In this document: positions 39,373 to 52,000 of the stretch, piece by piece
Layout of the letters: every line of letters starts with the position of its first letter
How positions within the stretch are numbered: the stretch's first letter is position 1
Assembly: GCF_020382885.2 (NCBI RefSeq)
Contig: NC_058498.1
Span: 8,096,501 to 8,160,500, forward strand
Length of the DNA stretch: 64,000 bases
From: Scatophagus argus
Lineage: Eukaryota; Chordata; Actinopteri; Scatophagidae
Reading direction: 5' to 3'
Notes under the pieces: generated by a model
What the model was told of the DNA's origin: nothing
Seen by the model: only the letters and a program-made list of their open reading frames with translations
Databases searched by the model: none
Program-made: the position numbers and the translations under genes

Positions 39373-41500
39373 ACACGGACTGTAAAGGCGTTAATGGGAG
39401 GCATAAGAACATTTTGCCGTTCTTACGTGTTCTGTGAGATGCTGTGAGATTTCAGTAACAGCTTGTGTTATTTGGAAGGCCTTTTTCCTCCGACAAACCA
39501 CTCCTTCCTCAAGTCTAAAGTGACCATGTGTGTCTGAACTCTGAGGAAAGTGCTGGAACGCTGTGCCCTTCATGTCTGTAGATTTTTAATGCGTCTCTGT
39601 CCAGTTTGTCATCCAGGGATGAAAAGCTGTTTCACTGCCTGTCGTCCTCATACCTCCGATGGTTGTGGGTTTTCTGTTTATCACAGCTCGGGCTTGAGCA
39701 GAACTGCTGGCATTAAGCCACCTAACAGACATTTCCAATACTTCTGACATCAAGTATGCAACAACAGAACAAGAATCGTCCTCGTGCTGTTGATGCGCCC
39801 CTTTAATTTCAGTGCTGTTTTATGTGTCTGCTTTGACATGAACGGCTCATTAGTGTTAAACAGCTTTGCTAAATAGCTGCTGTTTTTAAATGTCTATTAT
39901 ATTGACTTATAATATATTGTATATTATATTTGCCTTATTATGTAAACATGCCAAATGATCTCGTCGTCAGTTTGTTCCTTTAACGTACTTAAAAGAATAA
40001 TTGCATAATTGTAGTTATTATTAAAGGACGAGACTACTGTTTTTGTGTTTTAGAGGTTTTTATGTCAGCCTCCCAAAAGACTTTGTTTAAGTGTTCAAAT
40101 CTGAACGATATCCATCCAAATAGCCATGTTTAAGTGTCAGAATGCTATTTTTCTAAGCCCTTTTTAAAACTCATTTCCCAAGAGTCCACTTTGGGATTAT
40201 TTTTGCGCTTTGTAACGTAACCCCCCCGAAACAAGCAGAAGATAAGCTTTTATTTCTCTGATTCACTGCTTTGTTCGTGCTAACGCTGCTCCCTCTCTCA
40301 GTTCACTCTGTCGCTCTTCATCCATCTCTTCGTCTCCCTCGTTGAGCTGGGGAATAACTTTGCATATTTTTCATATTTCTACAAATCGCAACCGTCAAAA
40401 CCACGAAGATTTAATTATAAAATCATCTCTCCATGATCACAGTGTTAGCAAACTTGTTTTTTGCTAAGGGCTGAATGGGAGTTTGCATTTTAACAATCTG
40501 AAAAAAAACATTGGAGTCGCCCTTTAAATATAAGATCATATGTATTTTTAATCACATGAAACTGAATGCTTGACTGTACTTGATTCCTGATAGAATTAAG
40601 ATGTGAAATTTGTTTATTTTTGAACCAAGCAGTTTGACTTTATGTACTGTGCTGTTTATCTGCAGCAACTAATTTATTCAGAATTGAGTACGTTTACTTT
40701 TGGCATGTCAGGTGATGAATCAGTTCATGTGATTTGATTTGTTTCTTTTGTTATTGTTGGATTAAAAAAAAGAAAATGAAATGACATGAAATCATTAAAT
40801 TTAACTTAAATTGTTTTCAAGGTGTGCAATTTCTTTCTTGTAGTACCTTGTATACTGATACACATTTTGCTTTATGAAAAATGTACAGAAGAGCAGTTTG
40901 AACGTGTAGTCAGTAAGTACGTCATGTGTCCTCTTCATCTTAAGGAAAATCACTTGATTTCTTCTGTAGATTTCAGTATCTCTAAACACGAGCTTTTATA
41001 AAGTAGTAAATGCATTTCTCCAGATAAAATGCAGAACAAAGTTGTGTATAAATTATCTTCACTGTGCATGTCACCAGACTTGGCTGAAAATCTGGACAGA
41101 TGTTGATTGAGTTAAAAATGACTGAGAAAAGGCAGCTTTAACATTCCCCACGTGTTTCTAGCCAGACATATTGAACGTAGAATAACATTAAAATAATAAA
41201 TCGGCATCAGTGAAACAGCTGAAGTTCTCACTTTGAGGCAGGAAATGTTTAAACAGATTTGGTGAAAGATGACGAATTTGTCTGCATTTTGTGTATGAGA
41301 AGCAAAAGTTGTGGGGGTCACAAGGGCTGAAGACAAAACATTTTACACTCAACAAAAACTCAGTCCTGTTCTGTTTCATTCTGTTACGATTTCCTGATCC
41401 ATGGAGGTTTTGCGCCAACTTTGCTTGTGGTACCAAATGTTAATTGATGGATTTTTTTTGTTGTTGTTGGTACTGCAGGTGCATTTGGCTCCCAGAGGGG
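39373..41500 (+). other. mpv17l2: mpv17l2 copy 1 3' UTR and spacer between the tandem copies
   Basis: AT-rich, no other gene. ATTAAA at 40794-40799 is a plausible poly(A) signal. The first 300 bases match the 3' flank of copy 2 (39480-39690 against about 46750-46990), so the duplicated unit includes part of the 3' UTR. Confidence 0.55.
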
Positions 41501-41696
41501 TGATATTAATATCATTTAGCAGTTTTAGAGAGCTGACTCACTCAGGCTTTATATTTTTTTTCCTGTTTTTGGGATGTTGTTTTGTGACTGGGGGAGGTGT
41601 TTTGCTGTTTGTTTTATTTTGTTGTGTTGGAGGTGCGGCCGTCCGCGTCTCTGGCTCTCATTGGACACCTGATGAAGAGTCAGCCTTCTTGCAGAC

Positions 41697-41706
41697 TATA
41701 TATAAG
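41697..41706 (+). promoter_or_regulatory. TATA-like box before mpv17l2 copy 2
   Basis: TATATATAAG stands 39 bases before the copy 2 ATG. The matching place in copy 1 reads GCATAAGC, so the box is specific to the duplicate. It falls only 21 bases before the inherited splice acceptor (CTCTGCAG ending at 41727). Confidence 0.35.
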
Positions 41707-41735
41707 CTGTGTTATCTCTCTCTGCAGTCCACGTC

Positions 41736-42882
41736 ATGCTTCAGCGAGTGCGTAAATTAAAACGGTTCCCCTGGCGGCTGTTATTCCAGGGCCGGTACCT
41801 GGTGCTCACCAACACCCTGACTGGAGGAGGCCTGATGGCCCTGGGAGACTGCCTGCAGCAGAGCCGGGAGATCCACAAGGAGCCAGGCAGAGTCCGAGAC
41901 TGGAGGAGGACAGGTGAGACAGAAGGACAGACAAAAAAAAGAGAGAAAGGTTGAGCCGGGAGAGATTATGTTACTGCACTGCGGGAATAGAACCATCAAC
42001 CCTGGATGTGCCGGTCACTTGCTCCACCCTTGACTGAATGACTGGCCTCAGCCTCAGTGACATGAAGTGTAGAGGCATCGTTTTAAGTTGCTATGGACAA
42101 AAGTATCTGCCACATGAATGTGACGTAATGCTCTGGTTTTTATGACTGTATCCTGTCTCTGCTTTCCGACTCCAGGGGTCCATAGCTGTGCAAAAGTGGC
42201 GAATCTGTTAGTATCAATCATTTCTGCAGTAAAAAAACTAACTTTTGTTACTCGTAAGCACCTCAGACAATGTTTACAACACCAAGGCTCCTGAACGAAA
42301 ATTTATTAAAACTTTTAGGTGAATATGGTTGTAATGATGATCGCAAATATCTGCAGTAGTTGCGACAAAAAAATTATTCTTGATATTCAGCAGAGCAAAG
42401 TGTGTACTTTCAACGAGATCCTTCTATTGAACAATACAATACGATAACATTTGATCAGACCTTTATATTTTGTTAAAAAGCTGTGCAGTGAACCAGGATC
42501 TGCTGTATGTCAAATAAGAGATAAAAGATAAGAGACACTTCATCACTTCATCACGCTGATCCTTATGACAGAATCGTGCTTTTCCTGGTAATCTGCGCAA
42601 AACAAGAAGAATGAGAGATGCATGATTCAGTGGAAGTGAAGCAAACATTAAAGCAACAAACAGGGGGCTCAGCAAGACACAGAATACAAAAGATGCAAAC
42701 CCAAGGTACAAACGTGGTGCAATACGAAGGACAGAATAGAAATGATACTGTAAATACAATTGCGATTATAGTGGAGGCTGTCACTGTTTGTTGCACCTTG
42801 AGGATATTTATGTATTCAGGATATGTATATAGTAAAGTGCAAGTTGTCAGACTGGCTATGTAAGCTAAAGAGTGACTAGTGT

Positions 42883-42917
<35 letters not shown>

Positions 42918-45900
42918 GGGGTGGGGAGGGTGAGGAGTCTGACTGCCTGAGGGAAGCATCTGTTGCTGAGCCTGGAGGATCTTGCCTGGATGCTGTAATG
43001 GATGATGTAAATGTTACAGGGCAACAGTCATTGAGAAACTGTTTACTTTTTCATCACTGGGATGGTGGAGGTTTTAAAGCATGAAGTGACAAGCAGCTTG
43101 GCTCGGGGAGATGTTAAAGATGTTGGTGAGCACATCTGCCAGTTGGTCTGTACGTTCCTTGAGCACGTGTTCAGGTATACGGTCAGGGTTCGTCTGGGTG
43201 GGAGTGACGTTCAAGGCTTTGAGTCGTGCCGTGGTGTCGCTGTCACAGCCCTGCCGCATAATTGATAGACTCACTCAAGTCACTGACACCATGGTTCCCA
43301 CCATTTTGGAAGCCAATAACGAACAGACCTTGCATTACAGTGACTTTAAGGCTATGGCTACGTCCACAGAAGTTAGGCTAGCATTCCTCAGGAGTCAAAT
43401 GCAGGACATGATACAGCACACTGACAACCTCGACGAAAGTGGTTGCAGGTGTAATAAACATGTTGTCGATTTACCAGATGACAACAGAAGGTTCTGACCT
43501 GGTGAAATTCTTTGAAAAGTGGACTACCTGAAAATAAATACAAAAAGCAGGGTAGCTGAAGCTTGATCAGCCTCACCAACTTTAACGCCAGAACCCAGCT
43601 GAGTTTACGTACAGACAAGCAACAAGCAGTTCACTTGTCTTCATACTTTGCCTCGTCATCTTATCCAAATGATCCAGTTTAGTTCTCAAACAGAGTGATA
43701 AAAGACTTAAATGGCTGGTTAAGTAGCTGATCCTGGGCCTCGTAGCAGGCTAAGGCAAAGCAGCCTCTCCATAACTGGCTAAGCTAATTCCCAATTTCCA
43801 GCTGTGTCAACCAGTCGTGGACATAATTCCAAACATGTGCGCTAGTTTACTTCCCAAAAATAAAAAAGGACTAACATTAAAAGTATGACATGGTCACAAT
43901 GTCCGTGTCCACCACCGTCTTATGCAAATCAAATCTAATGATTTTTGATAATGGCCGACTGCCATTCTGACCTGCTGCACGAATTCCAGTACAACTCCAT
44001 TAAAATAAATGTGCCATACAGCCTATACAGCATGTTTAATTCTACAAATGTGTCTTATCTTCATGTTGCGGTGTCTGAGATTTCAGTCCAGTATTCAGTA
44101 TACAAATCCATAATTATATATTATCTTGTTCTAAGACTTGGTTCGGTTGATCTCCTGTGGTTTAATTCTCATCTTGGTACAGTGATGTGCAGATGTACTC
44201 CCAACAGCACCCAGTTGTACCTATCAGTAATGCCGGGTGTGGTCAGAAATGAAAACAGTCCTGAAACTTTTAACCAGAGAGGGCAGTAAAACATTGATTT
44301 TCAGCCTGGTGTTTAGATCTTCTTTGATACTCACAGCATATCTTCAGTGTTTAAATAATATAAAAGGTTTACAAGCAAAATATACATGTTTAGAAGTACA
44401 AAATTTGTGCAATATGTCAAATTTTGAATTCTTTTTCCCTTTTTTCCCCTTTCAAGGTTCCATGTTTGTGGTGGGCTGCTCATTGGGTGTGCTTGAGCAC
44501 CACTGGTACAGCTTCCTGGACAGAGTGTATGTTGGAAAAACTATGAACATGGTGGGCAGGAAGGTCTTGGTGGACCAGCTGATGATCTCACCGTTAATCG
44601 GCATGTGGTATTTTCTAGGTGAGAAAGACTTGAGATCTTATTAGAAACAAGCAGCCTGTCTCCTTCCTCCCTTAGTGCACACATACACACCTCAAAAATT
44701 ATCAGAGTGTTAATACGTAAGCAGTTTCTCTATGACACACACACATATATAAAACAAGTCAAAGGTCATACTTAAAGGCATGGGTGAGGCAAGACAAAGG
44801 CAAACGTATGTCAGTATCAGAGCTGGATGGAGTTTAAAGGTTGTCTATGAAGAGTCTGGATTTGACTGACTTTTGTTTCATGACCGTCAGTAATGTTTTA
44901 TAAGAGGTCAATACTCCTGACCTTATCTGAATTTTTTTTTAGATGAAGCGTGGCGCTGACGCACGTCTGACAGACTTCTCTGTTTATTGCAGGTATGGGT
45001 CTCATGAAGGGACAGACTTTATCTGAAGGATGGAAGGAGTTTAAGGAGAAGTTCTGGGAATTTATGATGGCAAGTACACTTGATTGACCTGCAGATCTGA
45101 AGTCACAGATCAGTGCTCACATTATGTGTCACTCATTGCATCACAGGTTTTTGAATTTCTAACCAGCAACTTAAACTGTCTTGTCCGTGCTTCTCTTCTT
45201 TGGTGTTCATAAATGGGAGAAAAAGCTGAATGTGGATAAGTTCAAATTTCCAAATGTGAAGGACTGAATTTACTATGTTCTGTCCACAATTTATGTTATG
45301 GGTGGTCACATCAGTTGTCAGGCTGTCTCCCTGATCTCCCCGTAAACCACCTGCCATTGTGTGAACCATCACACTGTTTGCACTGCATCATTCCACTGTT
45401 TGCACTACATGTATATATATATATATTTACATATATATATATATATGAATTTAACCGCCGTCGCTGTCGCTGTTGCTGCCGTTTCAAGCAATTTTCCGCC
45501 CTTCTAGCAGTGTAGCTATGGCCAGAAACTGTCAGACCAATTCGCAAATGTGTATTAGTTAAAACCTCCTAATTATTTTTCAATTTCCAAGGTGCACAGA
45601 CCAAAATACCTGCGCACACAACAAAATGTGTGATGTAGTGCTTAAATGCCAACAGACCACTGCATGCAGAGGCGATAATCGTGTAGCATCAGTATGTCTG
45701 CGAACATACATACATATTTATTTTGATGTCTAAATGATTGGTTTAGACTGCCTCAACCTACAGTCATGAAACAGGCTACAATGGCTGCAAAGCAATCCTC
45801 AGGGGGTACCTCAGCTGTCAAAGTGCATCCACTGAAAGTGCCTGTTTTTGCTACTGACAGGCTCAGATTGTTATTCTCTCTTGAATCTTCTGTCTGACAA

Positions 45901-46656
45901 CATAATGGAAAGGCTCCCTGCAGAGAGAGAGACCTTTCTGTTAAGGAGTAAGATTCATAAACAGACATTCCTATTTCCCTAAGTCACCAACTCTGGTTTG
46001 GTCAAAATAACCATTTAATTCTCTGGTTAGATTTACAAATTAGTTGTGAAAATATTTTTGCCTTTACACTTGGATTTTTCCCTGCTGTTTGTCTTTGTGC
46101 TGCTACTGGTCCATCCACAATGTGATCACTGTAGTTGTGTAATAATCATCTGTCACCACCACATTTTATATATTAATGACTTCCAAGACTTCTTACAGTG
46201 TTTGAAGAAGCTCACTGGTGGTTTCTCCTCGCCAGTAAGAGGAAGTGCTCTCCCTTCATCTCGTCTTGTACTTTTTAAGGATGTTTGTGCTGGGTAATCT
46301 ATGCAGCTTTGTTAAATCTGTGTTGTTCTCGCCTGCAGGCAGACTTGTGTGTTTGGCCTGCTGCTCAGCTGATCAACTTCTACTTCCTGTCTCCCAAATA
46401 CCGCGTTGTGTACGTCAACATTATCAGCCTAGGGTGGGACACCTACTTGTCCTACCTCATACACAGAGTAAGTCAGCCACACAGTCTTTCTTCTTCCTCA
46501 GTAGTTATGTGACACTGATTATATTGTCGTATGTGTTGGCTCCTGTTATGTTGAAAGGATGACAGTCACCCCACTTCAGTGGTATCAGACATCAGAGCTG
46601 TGGATGTTCACCAGGAAGTGCTTCCCCTGTCCAAACCTCTGGAGGAGAAAGCTTAG
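41736..46656 (+). CDS. mpv17l2: Mpv17-like protein 2, tandem copy 2
   Basis: Second full copy of the mitochondrial Mpv17/PMP22-family gene. Coding exons are 41736-41913, 44457-44618, 44993-45069, 46339-46467 and 46558-46656. Exons 2 to 5 have exactly the lengths of copy 1 (162, 77, 129, 99), exon 1 is 12 bases shorter, and the product has 214 residues. No stop or frameshift is seen. Exon 4 is 37/43 identical to copy 1 by residue. Oddities: the donor after exon 3 reads ATG/GCAAGT, a GC-AG intron where copy 1 has GTAAGC, and the conserved ADWCVW motif is ADLCVW. Intron 1 (2543 bases against 565) and intron 3 (1269 against 323) are enlarged by repeats. Reading-frame conservation argues for a working gene, possibly diverged in role; a young pseudogene is less likely. 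Confidence 0.9.
42640..43035. repeat. Degraded dispersed repeat with (GT)n core
   Basis: A (GT)n run at 42885-42914 is followed by CTGCCTGAGGGAAGCATCTG, wording that recurs in many teleost dispersed elements. It lies in intron 1 of mpv17l2 copy 2, directly beside the LINE fragment. Confidence 0.45.
43040..43270 (-). mobile_element. LINE reverse transcriptase fragment (L2-like)
   Basis: On the minus strand the frame reads [12 protein letters not shown] then [17 protein letters not shown], the well-known stretch of L2-type reverse transcriptase before the palm, and then a decayed [12 protein letters not shown] in another frame. It is short and frameshifted, so non-functional. It sits inside intron 1 of mpv17l2 copy 2. 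Confidence 0.75.
45410..45447. repeat. (AT)n microsatellite, interrupted
   Basis: Two TA runs around a short TTTACA interruption, inside intron 3 of mpv17l2 copy 2. Confidence 0.95.
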
Positions 46657-47536
46657 AGAAGAAGTTCATGCTCACCTTCAGGCTATTAATTGGAGACAAA
46701 AGAACATTTTGTTGTTTCTTTGTGTTCAAGATTTCTCCTCCACCTGTGACAAACCACTCCTCTCTCAAGTTTAAACCAAAAATGTCTTTGTGTCTGAACT
46801 CTGTGGAGTTGTGGATGTTTAAAGTGCTGGAACACTTTCACCTTCATGTCTGTAGGGTTTTAATGCGTCTCTGTCCAGTCTGTCTATTTATTTAAGGATA
46901 ATGTGCTGTAGGAGCATTCAGGGATGAAGAGCTGTTTCACTGCATGCCATGCTAATACCTCTGATGGTTGTGGTTTTCTGTTTATTACAACCCACAATGT
47001 TCAACAAGGAAAAAGCTAAGGTTTATTTCTCTGGGGGGGTAAATTTGCATTAATATGAAGACCAGTGCTAAGCTCTGTTTTCAAGACTTCAGTTCTTCAA
47101 GTCTTCTGTTCGTTCCTTTGAAGTACCTATGAAAATAACGCATGATTGTGATTAAGATCTTGAATTAGGAAGGCAAAGCCAGAGAGTGATCCTGTAGCTT
47201 GACAACAGTGGCAGCAGTGGACTGGGATCATAACTGTGTCCGAATGAAGCCATGTTAACACAGCGAGGATATCCAGCAGTTGAAGACAATTTCAGCCTGT
47301 TTAGTGAGAGTTTCTGAAGTTTCTTTTGTGTGTTTAATGATACCATGTAAGATAATTTCACAGCATTTTATACTTAACACTTTTGTAAGATTATTTGGGT
47401 TTGAGTGGATAGCCTATAGGCTAGTTTGAATTGCAAGTGAGCTAGCTGGCACATGTTATATTGATTCTGTTATTAACCTGGATATCTTCACAGAGTGATG
47501 GATGCATATAACTAAGTAGTTTGTTGCTGCAGAGAG
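46657..47536 (+). other. mpv17l2 copy 2 3' flank
   Basis: Starts with sequence homologous to the copy 1 3' UTR, to about 46990. After that no gene or clear poly(A) end is seen. Confidence 0.5.
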
Positions 47537-47993
47537 TACACTATATAGACAGAAGTATTGGGACAGTCTAAATACACAGACAACTTTGCAGCCATAACAG
47601 CTTCCACTCTTCTGGGAAGACTTTCCACAAGATTTTAGCGTTTCTGTTTAAATTATTGCCCATTCATACAGTAGAGCATTTGTGAGGTCAGACACTGATG
47701 TTGCATCACAGGGCCTGTCTTGCAATCTCGACTCTGTGTGGGCCAGTCAAGTTCTTCCACACCAAACTCATCCAACCATGTCTTTATGGAGCTTTGCTTT
47801 GTGCACTGGGACACAGTCATGCTGGAATAGAAAAGGACCTTCAACAAACTGTTGACACAAAGTTGGAAGCATAGCATTGTCCAAAATGTCTTGCTGAAGC
47901 ATTAAGATTTCCCTTCACTGGAAGTAAGGGACCGAGCCCAAACACTGAAAATCAACAAGAGGTGTGTCTGGATACTTTTGTCTATGTAGTGTA
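47537..47993 (-). mobile_element. Tc1/mariner relic, internally deleted
   Basis: Both terminal repeats are present: CACTATATAGACAGAAGTAT on the left and, inverted on the right, ATACTTTTGTCTATGTAGTG, each next to the TA target dinucleotide. The minus strand between them holds a transposase piece, SIKTWLDEFGVEELDWPTQS (about 47730-47800), which is the DDE-domain tail of Tc1 transposases. At 457 bases against about 1.3-1.6 kb for a full element, most of the gene is gone, and the remaining frame is broken. Confidence 0.85.
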
Positions 47994-49008
47994 TACAGTA
48001 CATTCAGTGAAGCTGAAAAGGCACGTTAACTGGACAGAGTGAATGTATTTAATTCTGAATGTCATGTTGTATCTTGGAAGATGTGAATATGACTGCCTGG
48101 AGTAAAGTTTAAATCTGAATCCTACCGTTGCCATTTTTACTGACACACTGACATGAGTGCAACCAGACATAACTGCCATACAGTTCACCCCCGCTACATA
48201 TTCTATATTTTTATATATCGTGTTGCAAGAAAAAATAATTTTGCATTGTTTAAAATAGTTCTTCTTTATTGTTATTCAAACTAACAATACACAAAATATA
48301 AACTCAGTTTTTTTTTTCCAAACACCAAAAAGTTTCTGGCATCTTCCAACAACATGGCAATCTAGTTCAACCTTATGACATGATACCTGCGTACAGCAGA
48401 GCGGTCTTATCATTTCAAGACAGAGAAACCTGCAAGAATTTGGTGAACAATTTTATAAGCAAATACAGTACAAAAAAAGTACAAGCAGACATAAAAGTAG
48501 TGCAAAGGTGTACATTGAACAGTTACATTTATTAAGAAGCAAAAATAAATATAACTGTTCAATGTACAATTCAAAATGCTTTGAGACACTTTAGGCAAAT
48601 GTCAGAATTTAAAAGAATGGAATAAATTTAATACAGAACTGACTGAATATTTAAGCTGCACAGAAAGAGAAGCATCACATCAGATCAACAAAGTTAAAAT
48701 TCTCAAAATAACATGGATTGTTATAGCTCAGAGTACTCAGAAAACTGACAAAAATGTCACTCTAATGTGCTAAAATCAGTTTAGAAGTAAACCTGTGAGC
48801 TGCTGCTGTCTGCTGAGTAACAGCTGGGATGGAGCTACAAGCAAACACAGAGTCATGTTCAAACATTGACTAACCAGCATGAGGGATTTGATCCGTATCA
48901 GCCCAGAGCACTCCTCCTCGAGCACTCAGCACATCCTGCTGTTAAGGATGTAGTCCTGAGTGTGTGTGAGTGCTGTCGTTATGACCGCCAGCCTTTTCCT
49001 CTCTCAAC
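47994..49008. other. No gene recognised
   Basis: AT-rich spacer between the Tc1 relic and the mucin-like gene. The promoter of the latter must lie near 48850-49000, but no clear box stands out. Confidence 0.4.
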
Positions 49009-52000
49009 ATGCCTGCAGCGATGCATCTCACTATACTGTTGTCCCTGTTTGCAGTTTGTACAGGTAAGTCAACATTTAACATATTTACAGGTTAGACCAT
49101 TGTCAAACATGTCAGAGAATTTGCCTGAATGTTATGCTGAAGTCTTACAAAGATGCAAAGTTATGCAAATAGGGAACTTCCTGCAGTGAAAGAGAGGTTC
49201 AGCAGCTTTAGCTGAGGTAGTTTGGTGCAGGTTGATTTCTCAATATACAGGACGGAAGAAGTGTTCAGTAGAATTTTAACACCTTTTAACAGCAGCTTGA
49301 AATATCTGAAGTCAGGACGCACTAGAAGCGAGACACAGAATGCTTCATTTTAAAGCAAAATATTCACATGTTGTTAAATACAAGTCAGCATTTGTCTTTC
49401 TGCATTCTGTATGATACAGATTTTCAAGGTAAAGTATTTTAAAGCTATTTGAGACTCATGAGTGAAAGGTAAAGCAAAAGGGAAGGACGTTTGTGGATTT
49501 AAACCAAGCAAATATTTAATCAGTGACACTGATACTGAGCAAAACCTACTGCCGTCTGTTACTTGTGCAAACACTTATCTGCACACATACACTCACAGGT
49601 ACGCAATGTCATCTGACCCCCAGGTGTTTGTCTGTACCACTGGTAAACACAAATCATTACCTGACAGATTTTCAATTAAGCTCTTTACAGTGTCAACAGC
49701 CTCATCGGAACCTCAAAAGAGCTTCATTAGTCTACAAAACAATCTCACAATAGGGTCGATTTGGGAGCTGTTATGGAGTTTTTGATCATACCACACGTCT
49801 TTATCAGCAAATGAAGTTTGTTTGGTTGTCATCCACATGTAGGTGGTCAAATTTATATTTTTGTCCTCAGAACTTTATGGATGTCTAGCTCATGCTTAAA
49901 AGTTGAGATTCAAAAGTAAATCTTGACCGTGAAACATCAGTTTGCTTAATGGACCCAGATGGAGATGAAGGCATTTAAAGACTGAACTTTAAATGCCAAC
50001 ACTACTGTAGGTAGCAACTGGCTGCTGTGCTAGTCAGGATCCAACCCCATGGTTTGTATCAGTCATCAACAATGGTAGGGGAAGCAACTAATTAAAAGGA
50101 ATGAAATTCTCTTAATTTTAATTTTCAATTTAATTAATTTTTGTGAAATAGGCCATTGGCATTAGCAACTCATTTGTTTATTTTCCATGCAAATTATTTC
50201 AAGTGCAGCAGACAACTATTTTGTGGTACAAATATAATTTTACCACCTGATGGTGTGGATTTAAAGTGCGTGCCTTCCTTTAAACTCAAGTTGTTTACCA
50301 TCCAAACGCTGGAAGTGTGTTTTAGATGGTAGACATTGAAAGAGATGTAACCATTTGGTGTGTTAATATGGGAAATAACAAAAAAAGAGAGAATGACTGA
50401 GGACATGATGGGAATGAACCCTGGACTTTACAGTGGTGGAAGAAGTTCTCGATCTCTTGCTTACATAGAAGTGGGTAAGGTAGCAGTAGCGGAAATAAAT
50501 CTGTCTCCTGATATTGATTAAACTCCTTAAAAAGTCATCTACACCTTTGCCTTCATGTATTAGGTCATGTGCAGATCTAAACAGCCTCCGCCCCTGACTC
50601 CACCCACCCTGATACCGCACGCCTGCAGGTGTGACTCTATTCATTAAGCACACAAAGCTCATCTCAGCAGCTTGTCTATCTGATAGACCGTTTGTGTAAG
50701 AGCTCTTTACTTTGATAGTCAACACCCTCAAGCCATATAAAATGTCCTTTCAGTATTTTACATACTAACTTTGATTAACATTATCCAGCATGCAGCAGAT
50801 TTATTAGGACATGCTCAGTGGCTAAAACAAGAAAAATAAACTTCCCAGTTGATCAACGTGTTGATATTTGCCGTGTTGATGTTTCTTACCAACATTTCCA
50901 TTTTTCATTTTGCAAACATAATAAAATATTCCCTTGGCTGTGACATCATTGATGCATTAATATTAATATTAATCAGAAACATCATATTTAATAAAAGACT
51001 GACAGGGACTTTTACACAGTTTTAGTTAACTATGGTTTTGAATAAACCCCATACTGATAACCCAAATGCTGACCTAATAGCCTGTAGTACTTTACCTTTT
51101 AAAAGAATGAAACAGAGTGACAGCCAAAAGTTTCTGCTTCACCAACCAAAGCTAAAATTATTCATTGTGTGCTTGTTACTTATAAGTTACTAATAAATCC
51201 AACAGTTTCATTGGTTTAGTTCACCATTTTTACACCCACTTACTTGTAATTTGATGGAGGCAGAAACGGGAGGAAGCCAGGGTTGATCAGCCACTGCCTC
51301 TTGGATTTTCAAAGATTGCATGAGCCATATCTTTGTAGAAAACAGGATACTTAGTTTTGTGATTCAAATGTGATGTATGAGAAGAAAACCAGGGGAAAGT
51401 CTTAGTGCAGTACTGTGTATGTGCATGCTGGGTCATCAAATGAAGCAAGTCTAAAGTGCAGATAGTTTGATTATATGCATAAGGCACATCAAATCCACAA
51501 CTCTGCTTTGAGTTAAAGTATCAGTTGAGTTATCTACCTTGAAAAAGCCCATAAAAACTCCTCACCAGCCTTATCTTGATCAGGTGTCAAGTTAGTTTTT
51601 CATGCTGCTTCTTCCTTTGCAGGCACCACAACTTCCTCTGTAACTGAACAGGTGATTGATACAACAACAGTTACTGCACAATCCACCAGTGTGGCTGTGA
51701 CAAAGAAAAATGATGTCAGCTTATCTACTGTGACAACTGCCAACCACACACAACGGCCCCCAATGGCAACACACCAGATTACCACCGCAGCCTCCCCAGA
51801 AAATGTGTCATCTTCAACTCCGCCCTCAACTTCCCCACAAACACCCGAAAGGACAGAGGAAACGCATCCTGGACCTCCTGCTCAGACCACAACGATCAAC
51901 CAGACGTCCAGCGAGACAGTTTCCCATGGACCAACAAATACAACCACCACTGTAAACACGACAAGCCCAGGTCAGACTACAGTCACAGTTGAGGGCTGGT

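Noticed and set aside
43111-43497. 128-codon plus-strand ORF in intron 1 of mpv17l2 copy 2
   Set aside because: Its first part is the complement of the minus-strand LINE fragment; the rest shows no domain.
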